From Chryseobacterium gregarium DSM 19109 (GTDB lineage Bacteria; Bacteroidota; Bacteroidia; Flavobacteriales; Weeksellaceae), in the NCBI RefSeq assembly GCF_000430845.1, contig NZ_AUMU01000008.1, forward strand, positions 1-64,000: a stretch of 64,000 nt of DNA, read 5' to 3'. The position numbers and the translations under genes are program-made. The first letter of the stretch is position 1; every line of letters starts with the position of its first letter. Under the pieces are notes generated by a model. The model saw nothing but the letters and a program-made list of their open reading frames with translations, was not told the DNA's origin and ran no database searches. This document shows positions 8,065-16,936 of the stretch, piece by piece.

Positions 8065-9861
8065 TTATTTCTGCTTCTTTGCCCAAAGCTCCATCTTCCT
8101 GTTCAGCACATCCAAAGGAAGGCATCCTTGACTCAGCACTTCATCATGAAACCTGGCCAAGCTGAACTTTCCCCCCAATTCCTTCTGGTATTTCTCTCTC
8201 AGTTCACGGATTCTTAAAGATCCGATTTTGTAGCCCAAAGCCTGTCCTGGCATCGCCATATACCGTTCCACTTCTGCGGTTGCGCCGGCTTCGTCATAAG
8301 AGATATTGCTCAGGAAATATTTAATAGCTTCCTCTCGCTTCATGGTTCCGGTATGCAGGCCGGTATCCACAACCAGTCTCACGGCCCTCAGCATCTGGTC
8401 GCTCAGATAGCCCATTTTCTGATAAGGATCAGTGTATAAACCAAATTCAGGGCCTAACGTTTCGCAATAATGCGCCCAGCCTTCACCATAAGCACCGAGC
8501 CAGCCGAATCTCATGAATTTCGGAAGTTTGGTATTTTCCTGCTGAAGAGAAACCTGGTAATGATGCCCTGGAATGGCTTCATGTAAGAAAAGCGATTCCA
8601 TTCCTGAAGTGACATTGAATTTCGTTGGATCGGGAAGAGGAACATAAAAGATCCCCGGCCTTTTTCCGTCAGGGGTTCCCTGAATATATTCTGCGCTGGC
8701 ACTTGCTTCTCTGAATTTTTCGGTTTGGCGGATCTCAAATTTCGTTTTCGGGGCTACGGAAAACATGGTTTTCAGCTTTGGGGTAATTTTAGCCAGAATC
8801 CCATTGAATGCACCTATCACTTCTTTTGATGTGGTATAGGGCATTGCTTTCGGATCTGTTTTTACGAAGCTGATAAATTCTTCCAGTGTACCGGTAAAAC
8901 CTACCTGCTGTTTTACTTTTTCCATTTCTGCTCGGAGCATTGCAACCTGCTGCAGCCCGGTTTTATTGATGGCTTCGGGAGACTGATTGGTGGTGGTCCA
9001 GCTTTTTACGTAGTACTGGTAAATTTCCTTTCCGTTCGGCAGATTGTTATAACCGTCTGTATCCCGGGCTTTAGGCAGATATTCTTTTTCCAGGAAATCA
9101 CCCATTTGGGTGTAGGCCGGAATAATTTTTTTGGTAATCACCTCTTTATAAGATGCTGAAAGCCTTTCCTTCTGCTCTTTGGTGAAATCTTTCGGGAAGC
9201 TTTTAAGGGGTCCGTAGAAAATATTTTTATCCGGATCGGCTGATATGATCTCTTCCGCCCTCATCTGCGGAATCATTTTAACAACCAGTTTCTTAGGGAG
9301 CACGACTTTATTGTTTATTCCTTCACGGAAGTTGTCTGTGGCGGTATTCATCCAGTCCGGGAATTTCTCCATTCTCTTCAGCCAGTCGCTGTAATCTTTT
9401 TCTGTTTTGAAAGGCTGGCTTCCCTGTCCGCTCCCGTACAAAGGGAAATTCAGAGGGAGCCCTCCAAACTGTGTAAACGGAATGTATTCCGGATGATAGG
9501 CATAAGCTTCAATTTTATCTTTTAACGTATAGTCCAATACATCATAAACCACTTTATTTTCATCAGAAAGGCTTTTATAATCAACATTTTCAAGCTGTTT
9601 CTGCACCGAATGATAAAAAGCCACTTCTCCTGAAATAAAATCTTTGTCAATGGTAATCGGAAGCTGGTCATTGTATCTCAGATCACCTTGTGAAGTAGCC
9701 TCCAAAGGGTAGAGTTTTAAATACTGCTCATAATAATTGGATGCTATGGAATCCAGATTGGAAGGGGTTACTTTCGTTAAAGGGGAATCCGACTTTTTGC
9801 AGGAAGTAAGACCTGTCAGTAAGCTTAATCCTAAAATACCTTTCAATACAATGTTTTTCAT
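8065..9861 (-). CDS. DUF885 family lipoprotein (putative metallopeptidase)
   Basis: The 598-residue protein starts with a lipoprotein signal (LLTGLTSC, Cys about residue 21), so it is probably anchored in the envelope. The rest is a DUF885 domain, a family related to zinc carboxypeptidases: the zinc motif HEAIPGHHYQ is present in the C-terminal third, followed by GEGWAHYCE, where the second glutamate is a likely ligand. The ATG at 9861 was chosen over a longer open frame because it gives the lipoprotein signal. It may take part in peptide scavenging, but the substrate is unknown. The decayed lipoprotein gene starts 4 nt downstream. Confidence 0.85.
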   Translation of the reverse strand: MKNIVLKGILGLSLLTGLTSCKKSDSPLTKVTPSNLDSIASNYYEQYLKLYPLEATSQGDLRYNDQLPITIDKDFISGEVAFYHSVQKQLENVDYKSLSDENKVVYDVLDYTLKDKIEAYAYHPEYIPFTQFGGLPLNFPLYGSGQGSQPFKTEKDYSDWLKRMEKFPDWMNTATDNFREGINNKVVLPKKLVVKMIPQMRAEEIISADPDKNIFYGPLKSFPKDFTKEQKERLSASYKEVITKKIIPAYTQMGDFLEKEYLPKARDTDGYNNLPNGKEIYQYYVKSWTTTNQSPEAINKTGLQQVAMLRAEMEKVKQQVGFTGTLEEFISFVKTDPKAMPYTTSKEVIGAFNGILAKITPKLKTMFSVAPKTKFEIRQTEKFREASASAEYIQGTPDGKRPGIFYVPLPDPTKFNVTSGMESLFLHEAIPGHHYQVSLQQENTKLPKFMRFGWLGAYGEGWAHYCETLGPEFGLYTDPYQKMGYLSDQMLRAVRLVVDTGLHTGTMKREEAIKYFLSNISYDEAGATAEVERYMAMPGQALGYKIGSLRIRELREKYQKELGGKFSLARFHDEVLSQGCLPLDVLNRKMELWAKKQK

Positions 9862-10048
9862 TTTTTCAGAATTCTTTTTAAAGCAAATGTAAATATTAAA
9901 AGAATATAAGTGGCAAGAGTTGGCACAGATAATCATTTTACAGGCTATTCATTCAACAGGGCAAGAGGAAGATATCCGTGATCTTATAAATTATAAAGGA
10001 TTTTTTAAAAATAATTTTCAAAAAATTCTTCACATTCAATCTATTGTT

Positions 10049-10056
10049 TATCTTTG
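10049..10056 (+). promoter_or_regulatory. -7 box for the acidic hypothetical gene
   Basis: TATCTTTG fits TAnnTTTG and lies 48 nt before the ATG at 10105. A preceding ATTG is too close to be a -33 element, so only the -7 part is supported. Confidence 0.5.
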
Positions 10057-10104
10057 TTGAAAACGTTTAACAATCATAGTATTACAGCTCTTTTTTAAGA
10101 AATA

Positions 10105-10566
10105 ATGAAAGGGATTTTAAAAATTTACCATCCGGACGAAACGCTAAAGTACAATATCAGACACACTTATTGTAAAGCGGTTTACAGCAACCAGCAGCAT
10201 TTATTAGAGGTTGAAATACTTACGGATGACAGCCTGGATCATGTAGATGATGATTCTCTGCAGTACAACTTTCCGCAACTTTCACTTGAAGTTTTTGATT
10301 TTCCTCTTGAGTCGGAAGAAATAGAAGGGAAAACAATCAGGATCAATGATTCTGAGGAAGATACTTTTACGGAAGTGGACTTATTCGACGATGAAGATGC
10401 TTTCATCTATGATAACGAGCTTCAGTTCGAAAGAAACGAAGAAGATGTGCTTCAGGTAATCTGGAAAGGAAAGATTGATGATTTCTATACAGGCTCTGAC
10501 GTCCCGATTCCTTTCAGGATGAAATGTGAATTTAAGCAGGATGAGATTGTGGTAGACGAAGACTAG
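10105..10566 (+). CDS. Hypothetical acidic protein
   Basis: This 153-residue protein is not recognised. It has no signal peptide or membrane segment and is strongly acidic, with clusters such as DDSLDHVDDD, ESEEIEGK and DLFDDEDAF. Predicted beta-rich stretches alternate with acidic loops (for example VIWKGKIDDFYTG near the C-terminus), so a small soluble beta protein is plausible. A consensus -7 box precedes it and a perfect 14-bp hairpin follows, so it is probably a single-gene transcript. Confidence 0.65.
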   Translation: MKGILKIYHPDETLKYNIRHTYCKAVYSNQQHLLEVEILTDDSLDHVDDDSLQYNFPQLSLEVFDFPLESEEIEGKTIRINDSEEDTFTEVDLFDDEDAFIYDNELQFERNEEDVLQVIWKGKIDDFYTGSDVPIPFRMKCEFKQDEIVVDED

Positions 10567-10595
10567 AAATCTATCTCCGATAATTTATATTAAGG

Positions 10596-10628
10596 AATTT
10601 CTTTTCAAAAATGATTTGAAAAGAAATT
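10596..10628 (+). terminator. Hairpin after the acidic hypothetical gene
   Basis: A perfect 14-bp inverted repeat (AATTTCTTTTCAAA at 10596-10609 and its complement at 10615-10628) with a 5-nt loop is followed by TGTTATTTT. It is AT-rich, so its strength as a terminator is uncertain. Confidence 0.5.
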
Positions 10629-10702
10629 TGTTATTTTGGAAAATGATGGATTTTAAGTCGCTTTTTAAGCAATTTTTAAGATAACATTTCATAATATTCC
10701 AT

Positions 10703-10710
10703 TACATTTG
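10703..10710 (+). promoter_or_regulatory. -7 box of the exbB-exbD-tonB operon
   Basis: TACATTTG fits TAnnTTTG and lies 30 nt upstream of the exbB ATG at 10741. It is the best promoter candidate for the three-gene operon. Confidence 0.55.
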
Positions 10711-10740
10711 TCGTTACAACTTTTATAAAAATACATATTA

Positions 10741-11448
10741 ATGCTGTTAACGGAACTTACTCAGATTTTATTTGCCCAGGTAACAACATCTGCAATGGCA
10801 GAGGCACCCAAGAAAGTATTTTCATTCTGGGAAATCATGTTTCACGGAGGAATATTCGCAAAAATAGTAATGGTGACTGTATTGTCACTGGGGATATTCT
10901 CCGTATATCTTTTCTTTGAGCGGTTTTTCTTCATCAAAAGGCTGACCTCAAAAACGGATGCCGATTTCATGAACAACATTGAAGATTTCATTAAAGAAGG
11001 AAAGATTGAACCCGCGGCAGATTACTGCAAAAGACAGAATTCGCCGGAAGGAAGAATTCTGGAGAAAGGAATTTCAAGATTGGGACGTCCGGTTTCTGAT
11101 ATCGTCAGCGCAATGGAATCCCAGGCACAGGTTGAAGTGGCCAATATAGAGAAAAATCTGAACCTTCTGGCCGTAGTACCCAGTATTGCTCCGATGCTCG
11201 GGCTTTTGGGAACAGTAATCGGGATGATTATTGCATTCTTTGATTTATCCAATATGGAAGGGGCGTTTTCCCCGAAAACACTTTCAGAAGGGATCTATAC
11301 CGCGTTGGGGCAGACGGCAGTCGGTCTTGCCGTAGCTATTCCTGCCAATTTTTTCTACAATATTCTTTTGACGAGAATTGATAAGTTTGTACTGAAAGCG
11401 CAGAATATGTCCGGTGAATTTTTAGATTTAATCAACAAACCTTTATAA
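10741..11448 (+). CDS. exbB: MotA/TolQ/ExbB proton channel family protein
   Basis: This inner-membrane subunit of a TonB- or Tol-type energy-coupling complex uses the proton gradient to drive outer-membrane transport. The 235-residue protein has a first membrane helix around residues 40-60 (IVMVTVLSLGIFSVYLFF). A long cytoplasmic domain follows, then two helices near residues 140-165 and 185-210 with the family signature APMLGLLGTVIGMI and TALGQTAVGLAVAIPA. ExbD starts 7 nt downstream and a TonB-like gene follows, forming a complete operon. ExbB is preferred over TolQ because of the TonB-like neighbour. Confidence 0.9.
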   Translation: MLLTELTQILFAQVTTSAMAEAPKKVFSFWEIMFHGGIFAKIVMVTVLSLGIFSVYLFFERFFFIKRLTSKTDADFMNNIEDFIKEGKIEPAADYCKRQNSPEGRILEKGISRLGRPVSDIVSAMESQAQVEVANIEKNLNLLAVVPSIAPMLGLLGTVIGMIIAFFDLSNMEGAFSPKTLSEGIYTALGQTAVGLAVAIPANFFYNILLTRIDKFVLKAQNMSGEFLDLINKPL

Positions 11449-11455
11449 TATTTCA

Positions 11456-11854
11456 ATGAAAATTCAGAGAAAAAATAAAGCCCGTCCGGAATTCAGTTTA
11501 GCCGCGATGACAGACGTCATCCTGCTGATGCTGATCTTCTTTATGATCACTTCCTCTGCCGCCAATCAGAGTGCGATTGACGTAAAGCTGCCGAAAACAG
11601 GAGCTGTTGATGATAATATACCAAATCCGCTGACAGTAAGCATTAAGCCTGACGGATCCTATTTTGTGGATGATAATCCTGTGAACAGGGGAGATCTGGA
11701 ACAAATGATTGTGAATAAACTTGCCAGCCAGACCAATAAATCCTTTACCATAAGAGCGGACGAAAATACCATGCATAAAGACGTGGTTTTTGCGATGGAA
11801 ATTGCTGAAAAGCATAAATTTAACATTGCTATTGCAACTGTTAAAGATAAATAA
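11456..11854 (+). CDS. exbD: ExbD/TolR family biopolymer transport protein
   Basis: This 132-residue single-pass inner-membrane protein partners ExbB. A short basic cytoplasmic start (MKIQRKNKARPEFSLAAMTD) leads into one membrane helix (VILLMLIFFMIT). The conserved membrane aspartate is D20 in AAMTDVILLMLIFF, the proton-relay position of the family. The periplasmic domain ends in the typical IRADENTMHKDVVFAMEIA segment. It lies between exbB and the TonB-like gene with gaps of 7 and 12 nt. Confidence 0.92.
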   Translation: MKIQRKNKARPEFSLAAMTDVILLMLIFFMITSSAANQSAIDVKLPKTGAVDDNIPNPLTVSIKPDGSYFVDDNPVNRGDLEQMIVNKLASQTNKSFTIRADENTMHKDVVFAMEIAEKHKFNIAIATVKDK

Positions 11855-11866
11855 GAAGATCATGTA

Positions 11867-12754
11867 ATGATGAGAAGCAATATTATAAATAAAAACGAAG
11901 AAAACAGAGACCGGATAAAAAGCGCACTGCTTTCTGTCCTGATCTGGTCTGGCATCCTGTTGTTTGTTTTTTTATATAAATTGAAACCAAAGCCTCAGGA
12001 ACCGGAACCGGAAGTGGTGACCACCATGCTGGTGAACTTCGGTGACAACAGGAACGGAAACGGAATGGAAGAACCTGCCGACCAGCCGGGAAGTTTAGCA
12101 GCACCGGCGGAAGAAATTACTTCCGACCCTTTAGAAACTGCTGTTCCTGAAACCAAAACGGTTATTGAACCCCAGCCTCAGCCGGAAACTAAAAAATCAG
12201 AAGCGAAAGAAAAAATCATTACCGGAAATAATACTAAAGTGACGATTCCGAAAAAAGAGGAATCAAAAGATAATAAAAAATCGACAGCCGGTACAAGTGC
12301 TGCGAAGACCACTAAAAAATCAGGAGCGGCAACCGCCAATTCAAAGACCGGGAACGGTGACGGAAAAGGAACGGCAGCTATCGGCAATCTGATCAGAGGA
12401 AGAGGTACGAAATCCGGAAGTCAGGGTGACGGGGAAGGAATCGGAAATGCCGGAGACCCTCTAGGCGGCGACGGAAATGGCGACAGTAAAGTAGGCATCG
12501 ACCGTAAACTGGTCAGATTTATTCCCGGGACTATGGGCAGAGGCGGCTCTCAGCCAGCTAACAGCTGTACTGCAAGCGGAACCATTACGGTGGCTTACAC
12601 GGTAGATAAAGCAGGCAATGTAGTTTCTGCAAGAAGATCAGGCGGAACCGCCGATCCCTGTATCACATCAAACGCTGTCTCATGGGTGAAAAAATACGTG
12701 AAAGCGGAAAAGTCCGCGGTATCTTCTACCGGGACGTATAAAATTACTTTCTAA
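11867..12754 (+). CDS. TonB-like energy transducer
   Basis: The 295-residue protein spans the inner membrane once (ALLSVLIWSGILLFVFLYKL, about residues 25-44) and extends through the periplasm. A Pro/Glu linker (KPQEPEPEVV) is followed by about 150 residues of low-complexity Lys/Thr/Gly/Asn sequence with glycine-rich runs such as GDGEGIGNAGDPLGGDGNGD. The compact C-terminal domain (residues about 230-295) contains ASGTITVAYTVDKAGNVVSA, typical of TonB C-terminal or TolA-like domains, and two cysteines. It completes an ExbB-ExbD-TonB operon. ATG 11870 is an equally good start. Confidence 0.8.
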   Translation: MMRSNIINKNEENRDRIKSALLSVLIWSGILLFVFLYKLKPKPQEPEPEVVTTMLVNFGDNRNGNGMEEPADQPGSLAAPAEEITSDPLETAVPETKTVIEPQPQPETKKSEAKEKIITGNNTKVTIPKKEESKDNKKSTAGTSAAKTTKKSGAATANSKTGNGDGKGTAAIGNLIRGRGTKSGSQGDGEGIGNAGDPLGGDGNGDSKVGIDRKLVRFIPGTMGRGGSQPANSCTASGTITVAYTVDKAGNVVSARRSGGTADPCITSNAVSWVKKYVKAEKSAVSSTGTYKITF

Positions 12755-12760
12755 AAAATA

Positions 12761-12788
12761 AAAGCACTTTACTTTATTCAAGTGCTTT
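12761..12788. terminator. Bidirectional terminator after the tonB-like gene
   Basis: AAAGCACTT (12761-12769) and AAGTGCTTT (12780-12788) form a 9-bp stem flanked by A-rich and T-rich runs. It separates the exb operon from the convergent minus-strand gene, whose last codons lie within it. Confidence 0.75.
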
Positions 12789-13166
12789 TTTTATTTCATT
12801 GATTCTGTTGATTACCGGAAGCGCGAAAATCCCGCTGGTCTGCAGGTACCGTTCGTAGAATGTTTTTGCCTTATCTAAAAAGTCATTGTTATGTTCCCCT
12901 CTGCCTTTAAAATAAAAGAGATTCCCCAACATTTCGTAATAATCTTTGTGATCCCTTTCCTGTCTTTCATTGACGATTCCTATGATTTCTTCTTTCGGTT
13001 TTGAAGAAATTTCCGTGAAGTCCATTTTGAAAATATCTTTCATTAAGGATTCGAAATCCAGTTCTTTCTGCATCAGGCTTTCTTCAGGTTTGTCTAAAAT
13101 CAGTTTTTCCAATGCCTGAGATAACTGTCGTATTAATCTTAATGTGAATTCTTTATCGGTGATCAT
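12774..13166 (-). CDS. Hypothetical helical protein
   Basis: This 130-residue protein is unrecognised. It is soluble and rich in Glu/Lys, and looks entirely helical. The C-terminal half (YYEMLGNLFYFKGRGE, then DKAKTFYERYLQ and INRINEIKKAL) is reminiscent of a TPR-like helix pair, but no clear repeat can be assigned. It follows the frameshifted ATP-grasp gene by 10 nt on the same strand and shares its transcript. Its stop lies inside the bidirectional terminator. Confidence 0.6.
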   Translation of the reverse strand: MITDKEFTLRLIRQLSQALEKLILDKPEESLMQKELDFESLMKDIFKMDFTEISSKPKEEIIGIVNERQERDHKDYYEMLGNLFYFKGRGEHNNDFLDKAKTFYERYLQTSGIFALPVINRINEIKKALE

Positions 13167-13176
13167 ATATATTAAA

Positions 13177-13913
13177 TTAAAAGTTTAAGTAATCTTCTGT
13201 ACGGGTTAATTCGCTCCATCGTGCAGAAAGGAATTTCGCATAATGGACCGGTGAAATCCCGTACGTTCCTAATGAATGCCCATCATTCACTTCTACCAAA
13301 ACAGTTTCATTATTTTCATTAATACCGAAATCAAGTGCATACGAATTAGGTTGAGATGTAAACTGCTCAATCGCATTTTCTACAGTTTTACATCTAATTT
13401 TGTGTCCCAATCGCCTTTGTATCTTCTGATATCCAGAATTTCTTTATACCGGATAAAACAGCGCCATTCCGTTTTAAAGTCAATTCGTTCGGAGCACCAG
13501 ATTTCTGTATCTTTTTCCTGATCAATTAATCCCAGGAAATCTATTTCATGGCTGATAATCTTTCCTGCAAATAATTTAGTCTCTGTTTTGGGTTTGATGA
13601 AGATGTTCCGGCTCTTTTTATCCTTAAATATTGTATTGATTATGGATTCCCAGATCTTTCTTCTTAAAAACAGCTTTAGTTCTTCGGGATAATCTATTTC
13701 CTTATCAGGGTGGATTATATTCAGATTTTTAAGCCTTTTTCTCACATTTCCGATTCCGCCGACAACAATATGTTCAGGATTACAGTCTGGAATCTCATCT
13801 GCATCCGTGAATTTTTCAGTTTCAAAACCAAAATTCCTGAATCCTTCATACGCTACAAATGCATTGACATTATAGAATTCTCCGTTTTTATCACTTTGGA
13901 TATAGGCTTTCAT
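13177..13913 (-). pseudogene. ATP-grasp domain protein (R2K-like), frameshifted
   Basis: Two overlapping frames encode parts of one protein. The first (13380-13913) reads to YKGDWDTKLDVK and then hits a stop. The second picks up directly as TVENAIEQFTSQPNSYALDF and continues to 13177. Adding one A to the four-A run at 13386-13389 (minus-strand sense) joins them into about 245 residues. The joined protein looks like the small ATP-grasp enzymes found in phage and bacterial gene clusters: FIKPKTETKLFAG, EWRCFIRYKEIL, SYALDFGINENNETVLVEVNDG with metal-binding D and E/N residues. It could be a real lesion or a base-call error. Confidence 0.75.
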
Positions 13914-13925
13914 AAGAGTATCTGA

Positions 13926-15329
13926 TTATGCAAAAAATAAATAGGCCAAAGCAATGGCCGTAATAACGCCTACCAGATCTGCCAGAAGCATGGCAACCAC
14001 CGCATATCTTGTATTCTTCACAGCTACAGCTCCGAAGTAAACAGCAATTACGTAAAAGGTAGTATCTGAGCTTCCCTGGAGAACCGCAGCCAGTTTCCCC
14101 TGAAAGCTGTCTGCCCCGAAAGCTGACATGGTATCCACCATCATTCCCCGTGCGCCGGAACCTGATAACGGTTTGATTAAAGCAGTCGGAAGCCCGTCTA
14201 CAAATCTTGCATCCAGGTTCGCCGTATACGCCACCCACTTCATGCCGTCGATAATTACATCAAAAACCCCGGAAGTTCTCAACAGTGAAATGGCAATCAG
14301 CATCCCGACCAGGTAAGGAATAATCTTCACGCAAGTCCAGAACCCTTCTTTTGCCCCTTCGATAAAGGCATCAAAAACATTGATCTTTTTATAGATCGCA
14401 CCCAGCACAATGGCCAGGAAAATAAAGAGAATCAATCCGTTGCTCAATACTTTGCTGAAATTATCCAGCTCATCTTTATTTAATTGTACCAGATACAAAA
14501 CCAGAAGCGCGATCATTGCAGAGATTCCGCCTACATAAGCAATAACAATAGGTTTTAACAGATTGATTTTCTGATATAATGATACGATGATCATGGCTGC
14601 TAAAGTCGCGGCAAATGTTGCGATCATGCAGGGAAGAAAAATATCGGTCGGTGTTTTTGAACCCATGGAGGCACGGATCGCAATAATCGAAACGGGAATC
14701 AAAGTCATTCCTCCGGCATGAAGGCAGAGGAACATGATCTGTGAATTGCTCGCGGTATCCTTATTCGGGTTCAAAGACTGCAGGCTTTCCATAGCCTTCA
14801 GTCCAAACGGAGTAGCTGCATTATCCAGTCCCAGGAGGTTGGCACTGAAATTCATCAGCATATGCCCGAAAGCAGGATGGTTTTTAGGGATATCAGGAAA
14901 TAACCTGGAGAAAAAAGGCTGGATCAGCCTGCTTAAAAGATTGATGCCGCCTGCTTTTTCAGCAATGCTCATAAACCCCATGAACAGGGTCATAATGCCA
15001 ATGAGGCCGATACAGATCTTTACTGCCGTTTCAGAAGTTCCGATAACGCCGTCTGCTTCCTGTACCCGGTACACTTTGACGTCCTGTCTCAGGGAATCGG
15101 CTTTATAATGGATCCGGCTGTCTGCAAAATCCGGTTTTTTCATCAGGCTGTCCCGTACCACAGGAGGTAAGGTGTTTATGTTCTGGGTTGCGATCTGTAC
15201 GGTGTCACCGCCTTTTCCTACGACCATATCATTGAAAATGGTTTGGTAATGGCTTGATGAAATGCATTTTATACTGGCAATGGCAATGGCAATAATGATA
15301 AATGCCGACCAAATTCTGCTGAGGACCAT
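13926..15329 (-). CDS. Nucleoside-recognition (Gate) domain membrane protein, SpmA-SpmB-like
   Basis: The 467-residue integral membrane protein contains two Gate domains, equivalent to SpmA (residues about 100-260) and SpmB (about 300-467) of Bacillus, joined in one chain. Signatures include LDNAATPFGLKAM with HAGGMTLIPVSIIAIRA in the first half, and LPTALIKPLSGSGARGMM with LQGSSDTTFYVIAVYFGAV in the second. There are about ten hydrophobic segments, and a periplasmic insert follows the first helix. In Bacillus the pair affects spore maturation; in this non-sporing lineage the transported molecule is unknown. Gene order gives no extra clue. Confidence 0.85.
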   Translation of the reverse strand: MVLSRIWSAFIIIAIAIASIKCISSSHYQTIFNDMVVGKGGDTVQIATQNINTLPPVVRDSLMKKPDFADSRIHYKADSLRQDVKVYRVQEADGVIGTSETAVKICIGLIGIMTLFMGFMSIAEKAGGINLLSRLIQPFFSRLFPDIPKNHPAFGHMLMNFSANLLGLDNAATPFGLKAMESLQSLNPNKDTASNSQIMFLCLHAGGMTLIPVSIIAIRASMGSKTPTDIFLPCMIATFAATLAAMIIVSLYQKINLLKPIVIAYVGGISAMIALLVLYLVQLNKDELDNFSKVLSNGLILFIFLAIVLGAIYKKINVFDAFIEGAKEGFWTCVKIIPYLVGMLIAISLLRTSGVFDVIIDGMKWVAYTANLDARFVDGLPTALIKPLSGSGARGMMVDTMSAFGADSFQGKLAAVLQGSSDTTFYVIAVYFGAVAVKNTRYAVVAMLLADLVGVITAIALAYLFFA

Positions 15330-15431
15330 CCGATTGAATTATAATTGTTTAAACTTATCGAAAAAACTCCAGATTACAAAACAGATCTTCTCTTAACCAT
15401 CATCATAAAGCCGGCTGATATTCTCTTAATC

Positions 15432-15947
15432 CTATTTCTCATCCAGATAGACGAGAAAGCCTTTAAAATCATCATCCGTACTCTTCAGTACTTTGGCATC
15501 TTTCATCTTTTTCTCCAGCCCGTCTATGAAGAAGTTCTTTTCAAAAAACTGACGGTGCACACCTTCAAGCATTTCCATGAAATAGTCCATTCCGATTTTA
15601 TTGTTGTGAAGATCCATTTTGGTTTCCAGCGGCTTATTGGGGAAGAGTTCCTCGTGCAGATCGGTAATTCTTTTACAGAAATTCAGGGCTTTTTCAGGAG
15701 AAGAAACCTTACAGCAGTACATCAGGATAAAACAGCACCACAGCGCATGCCTGAATGAATTTCCGATACCGTTGGTAGAGGCTGTTTCCGGGAATTTTCT
15801 CTGGGCGATGGTATAGGCTTTAAGCGTAGCATAAAAACTTAATACAGAGAAAACAGGATGGGGAAGAACAAGCGATAAAAGGCGCATGATCTTTTTAAGG
15901 CTCATGCTCCGGATGGTATTGAAAAATATTCTGAAAGTTCTCATCAA
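15432..15947 (-). CDS. DUF6973-like hypothetical protein
   Basis: The 171-residue protein has a helical, partly hydrophobic N-terminus (LLSLVLPHPVFSVLSFYATL) and a core motif GIGNSFRHALWCCFILMYC followed by KRITDLHEELFPN. The pattern of GN..RHA..W and a later D-H-E recurs in the DUF6973 group of Bacteroidota proteins. The histidines could bind metal, but activity is unknown. The second ATG (15944) is an alternative start. It is transcribed with no close upstream neighbour; accD lies 48 nt upstream on the same strand. Confidence 0.65.
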   Translation of the reverse strand: MMRTFRIFFNTIRSMSLKKIMRLLSLVLPHPVFSVLSFYATLKAYTIAQRKFPETASTNGIGNSFRHALWCCFILMYCCKVSSPEKALNFCKRITDLHEELFPNKPLETKMDLHNNKIGMDYFMEMLEGVHRQFFEKNFFIDGLEKKMKDAKVLKSTDDDFKGFLVYLDEK

Positions 15948-15995
15948 TAAAAATCTCTCCCTAATAGGAGAGAGATGATCTTTTTTTTATAAATT

Positions 15996-16850
15996 TTAAG
16001 CTTTTACCGTTAATAAATTGATCGTCTTAGCAACGGTGTCTTTTATTTCTGTCCTTTTTACAATAAAATCTACAAATCCTTTTTCCTGAAGGAATTCTGA
16101 AGTCTGGAACCCTTCCGGAAGGTCTCTTCCAATGGTTTCACGGATTACCCTTGGTCCTGCGAAACCGATCAGTGCCTTAGGTTCAGCCATAATGATATCG
16201 GCGGTCATGGCAAAAGAAGCGGTAATTCCCCCAAACGTAGGGTCACAAAGATAGGCAATGTATAAAAGTCCTGCTTCTGAAAGCTGTGCAAGCTTAGCCT
16301 GAACCTTTGCCAGCTGCATTAGGGAATAGGTTGCTTCCTGCATCCTCGCGCCACCGGACTGGCAGATAATCATGTAAGGAAGTTTCTTTTCCATACAGTA
16401 ATCAATAGCTCTCCTTATTTTTTCTCCCATGACAGAACCTAAAGAACCTCCGATAAATGCAAAATCCATACACGAAACAACCATTTCAGTTCCTTTTACG
16501 GTTCCTACGGCATTTCTGATGGAATCCGTCAGCTTGGTTTTGGCTCTTACCTCTTTCAGGCGGTCTGCATAAGGCTTGGTGTCTTTAAAGTTCAGGATGT
16601 CAATACTTTCAACATTAGCATCCAGCTCAGTAAATTTACCTTCGTCAAAAAGGATATCGAAAAATTCTGCACTTCCTATTCTTACATGAAAGCCGTCTTC
16701 AGGAGAAACATAATTATTTCTCTTTAATTCGTCATGCTCAACAATTTTCCCGGAAGGAGTCTGATGCCAAAGACCTTTGGGAACGTCTTTTTTTTCATCA
16801 GTCGATGTCGTAATATTTTGTGCTTTTCTTTTAAACCACTCGAATGCCAT
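15996..16850 (-). CDS. accD: Acetyl-CoA carboxylase carboxyltransferase subunit beta (no zinc ribbon)
   Basis: With AccA this cytoplasmic subunit moves the carboxyl group from carboxybiotin to acetyl-CoA, giving malonyl-CoA for fatty-acid synthesis. The 284-residue chain holds the crotonase-like core, with [18 protein letters not shown] and [20 protein letters not shown]. The N-terminal region aligns with the usual zinc ribbon ([20 protein letters not shown]) but has no cysteines, where most AccD proteins have two CxxC pairs. I start at MAFEWFKRK (16850); an ATG 7 codons earlier is unlikely. fbaA precedes it on the same strand. Confidence 0.93.
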   Translation of the reverse strand: MAFEWFKRKAQNITTSTDEKKDVPKGLWHQTPSGKIVEHDELKRNNYVSPEDGFHVRIGSAEFFDILFDEGKFTELDANVESIDILNFKDTKPYADRLKEVRAKTKLTDSIRNAVGTVKGTEMVVSCMDFAFIGGSLGSVMGEKIRRAIDYCMEKKLPYMIICQSGGARMQEATYSLMQLAKVQAKLAQLSEAGLLYIAYLCDPTFGGITASFAMTADIIMAEPKALIGFAGPRVIRETIGRDLPEGFQTSEFLQEKGFVDFIVKRTEIKDTVAKTINLLTVKA

Positions 16851-16874
16851 AGTGTCTGTATTAATGTACAATTT

Positions 16875-16924
16875 ATAATGTACAAAGTATCATGTAATTA
16901 ACTACATCTTACTTTGTACATTAT
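16875..16924. repeat. Long perfect hairpin between fbaA and accD
   Basis: ATAATGTACAAAGTA (16875-16889) is repeated in inverse form at 16910-16924, a perfect 15-bp stem. The 20-nt loop has a second small inverted repeat (ATGTA/TACAT). T-rich sequence flanks the right arm on the plus strand. It could end fbaA transcription or attenuate read-through into accD. Confidence 0.55.
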
Positions 16925-16936
16925 GTTTTTACAAAA

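Noticed and set aside
13926..15329. Possibility that the SpmA-SpmB-like protein is a novel fusion
   Set aside because: Single-chain versions with both Gate domains are common in Bacteroidota as far as I know, so this is not unusual.
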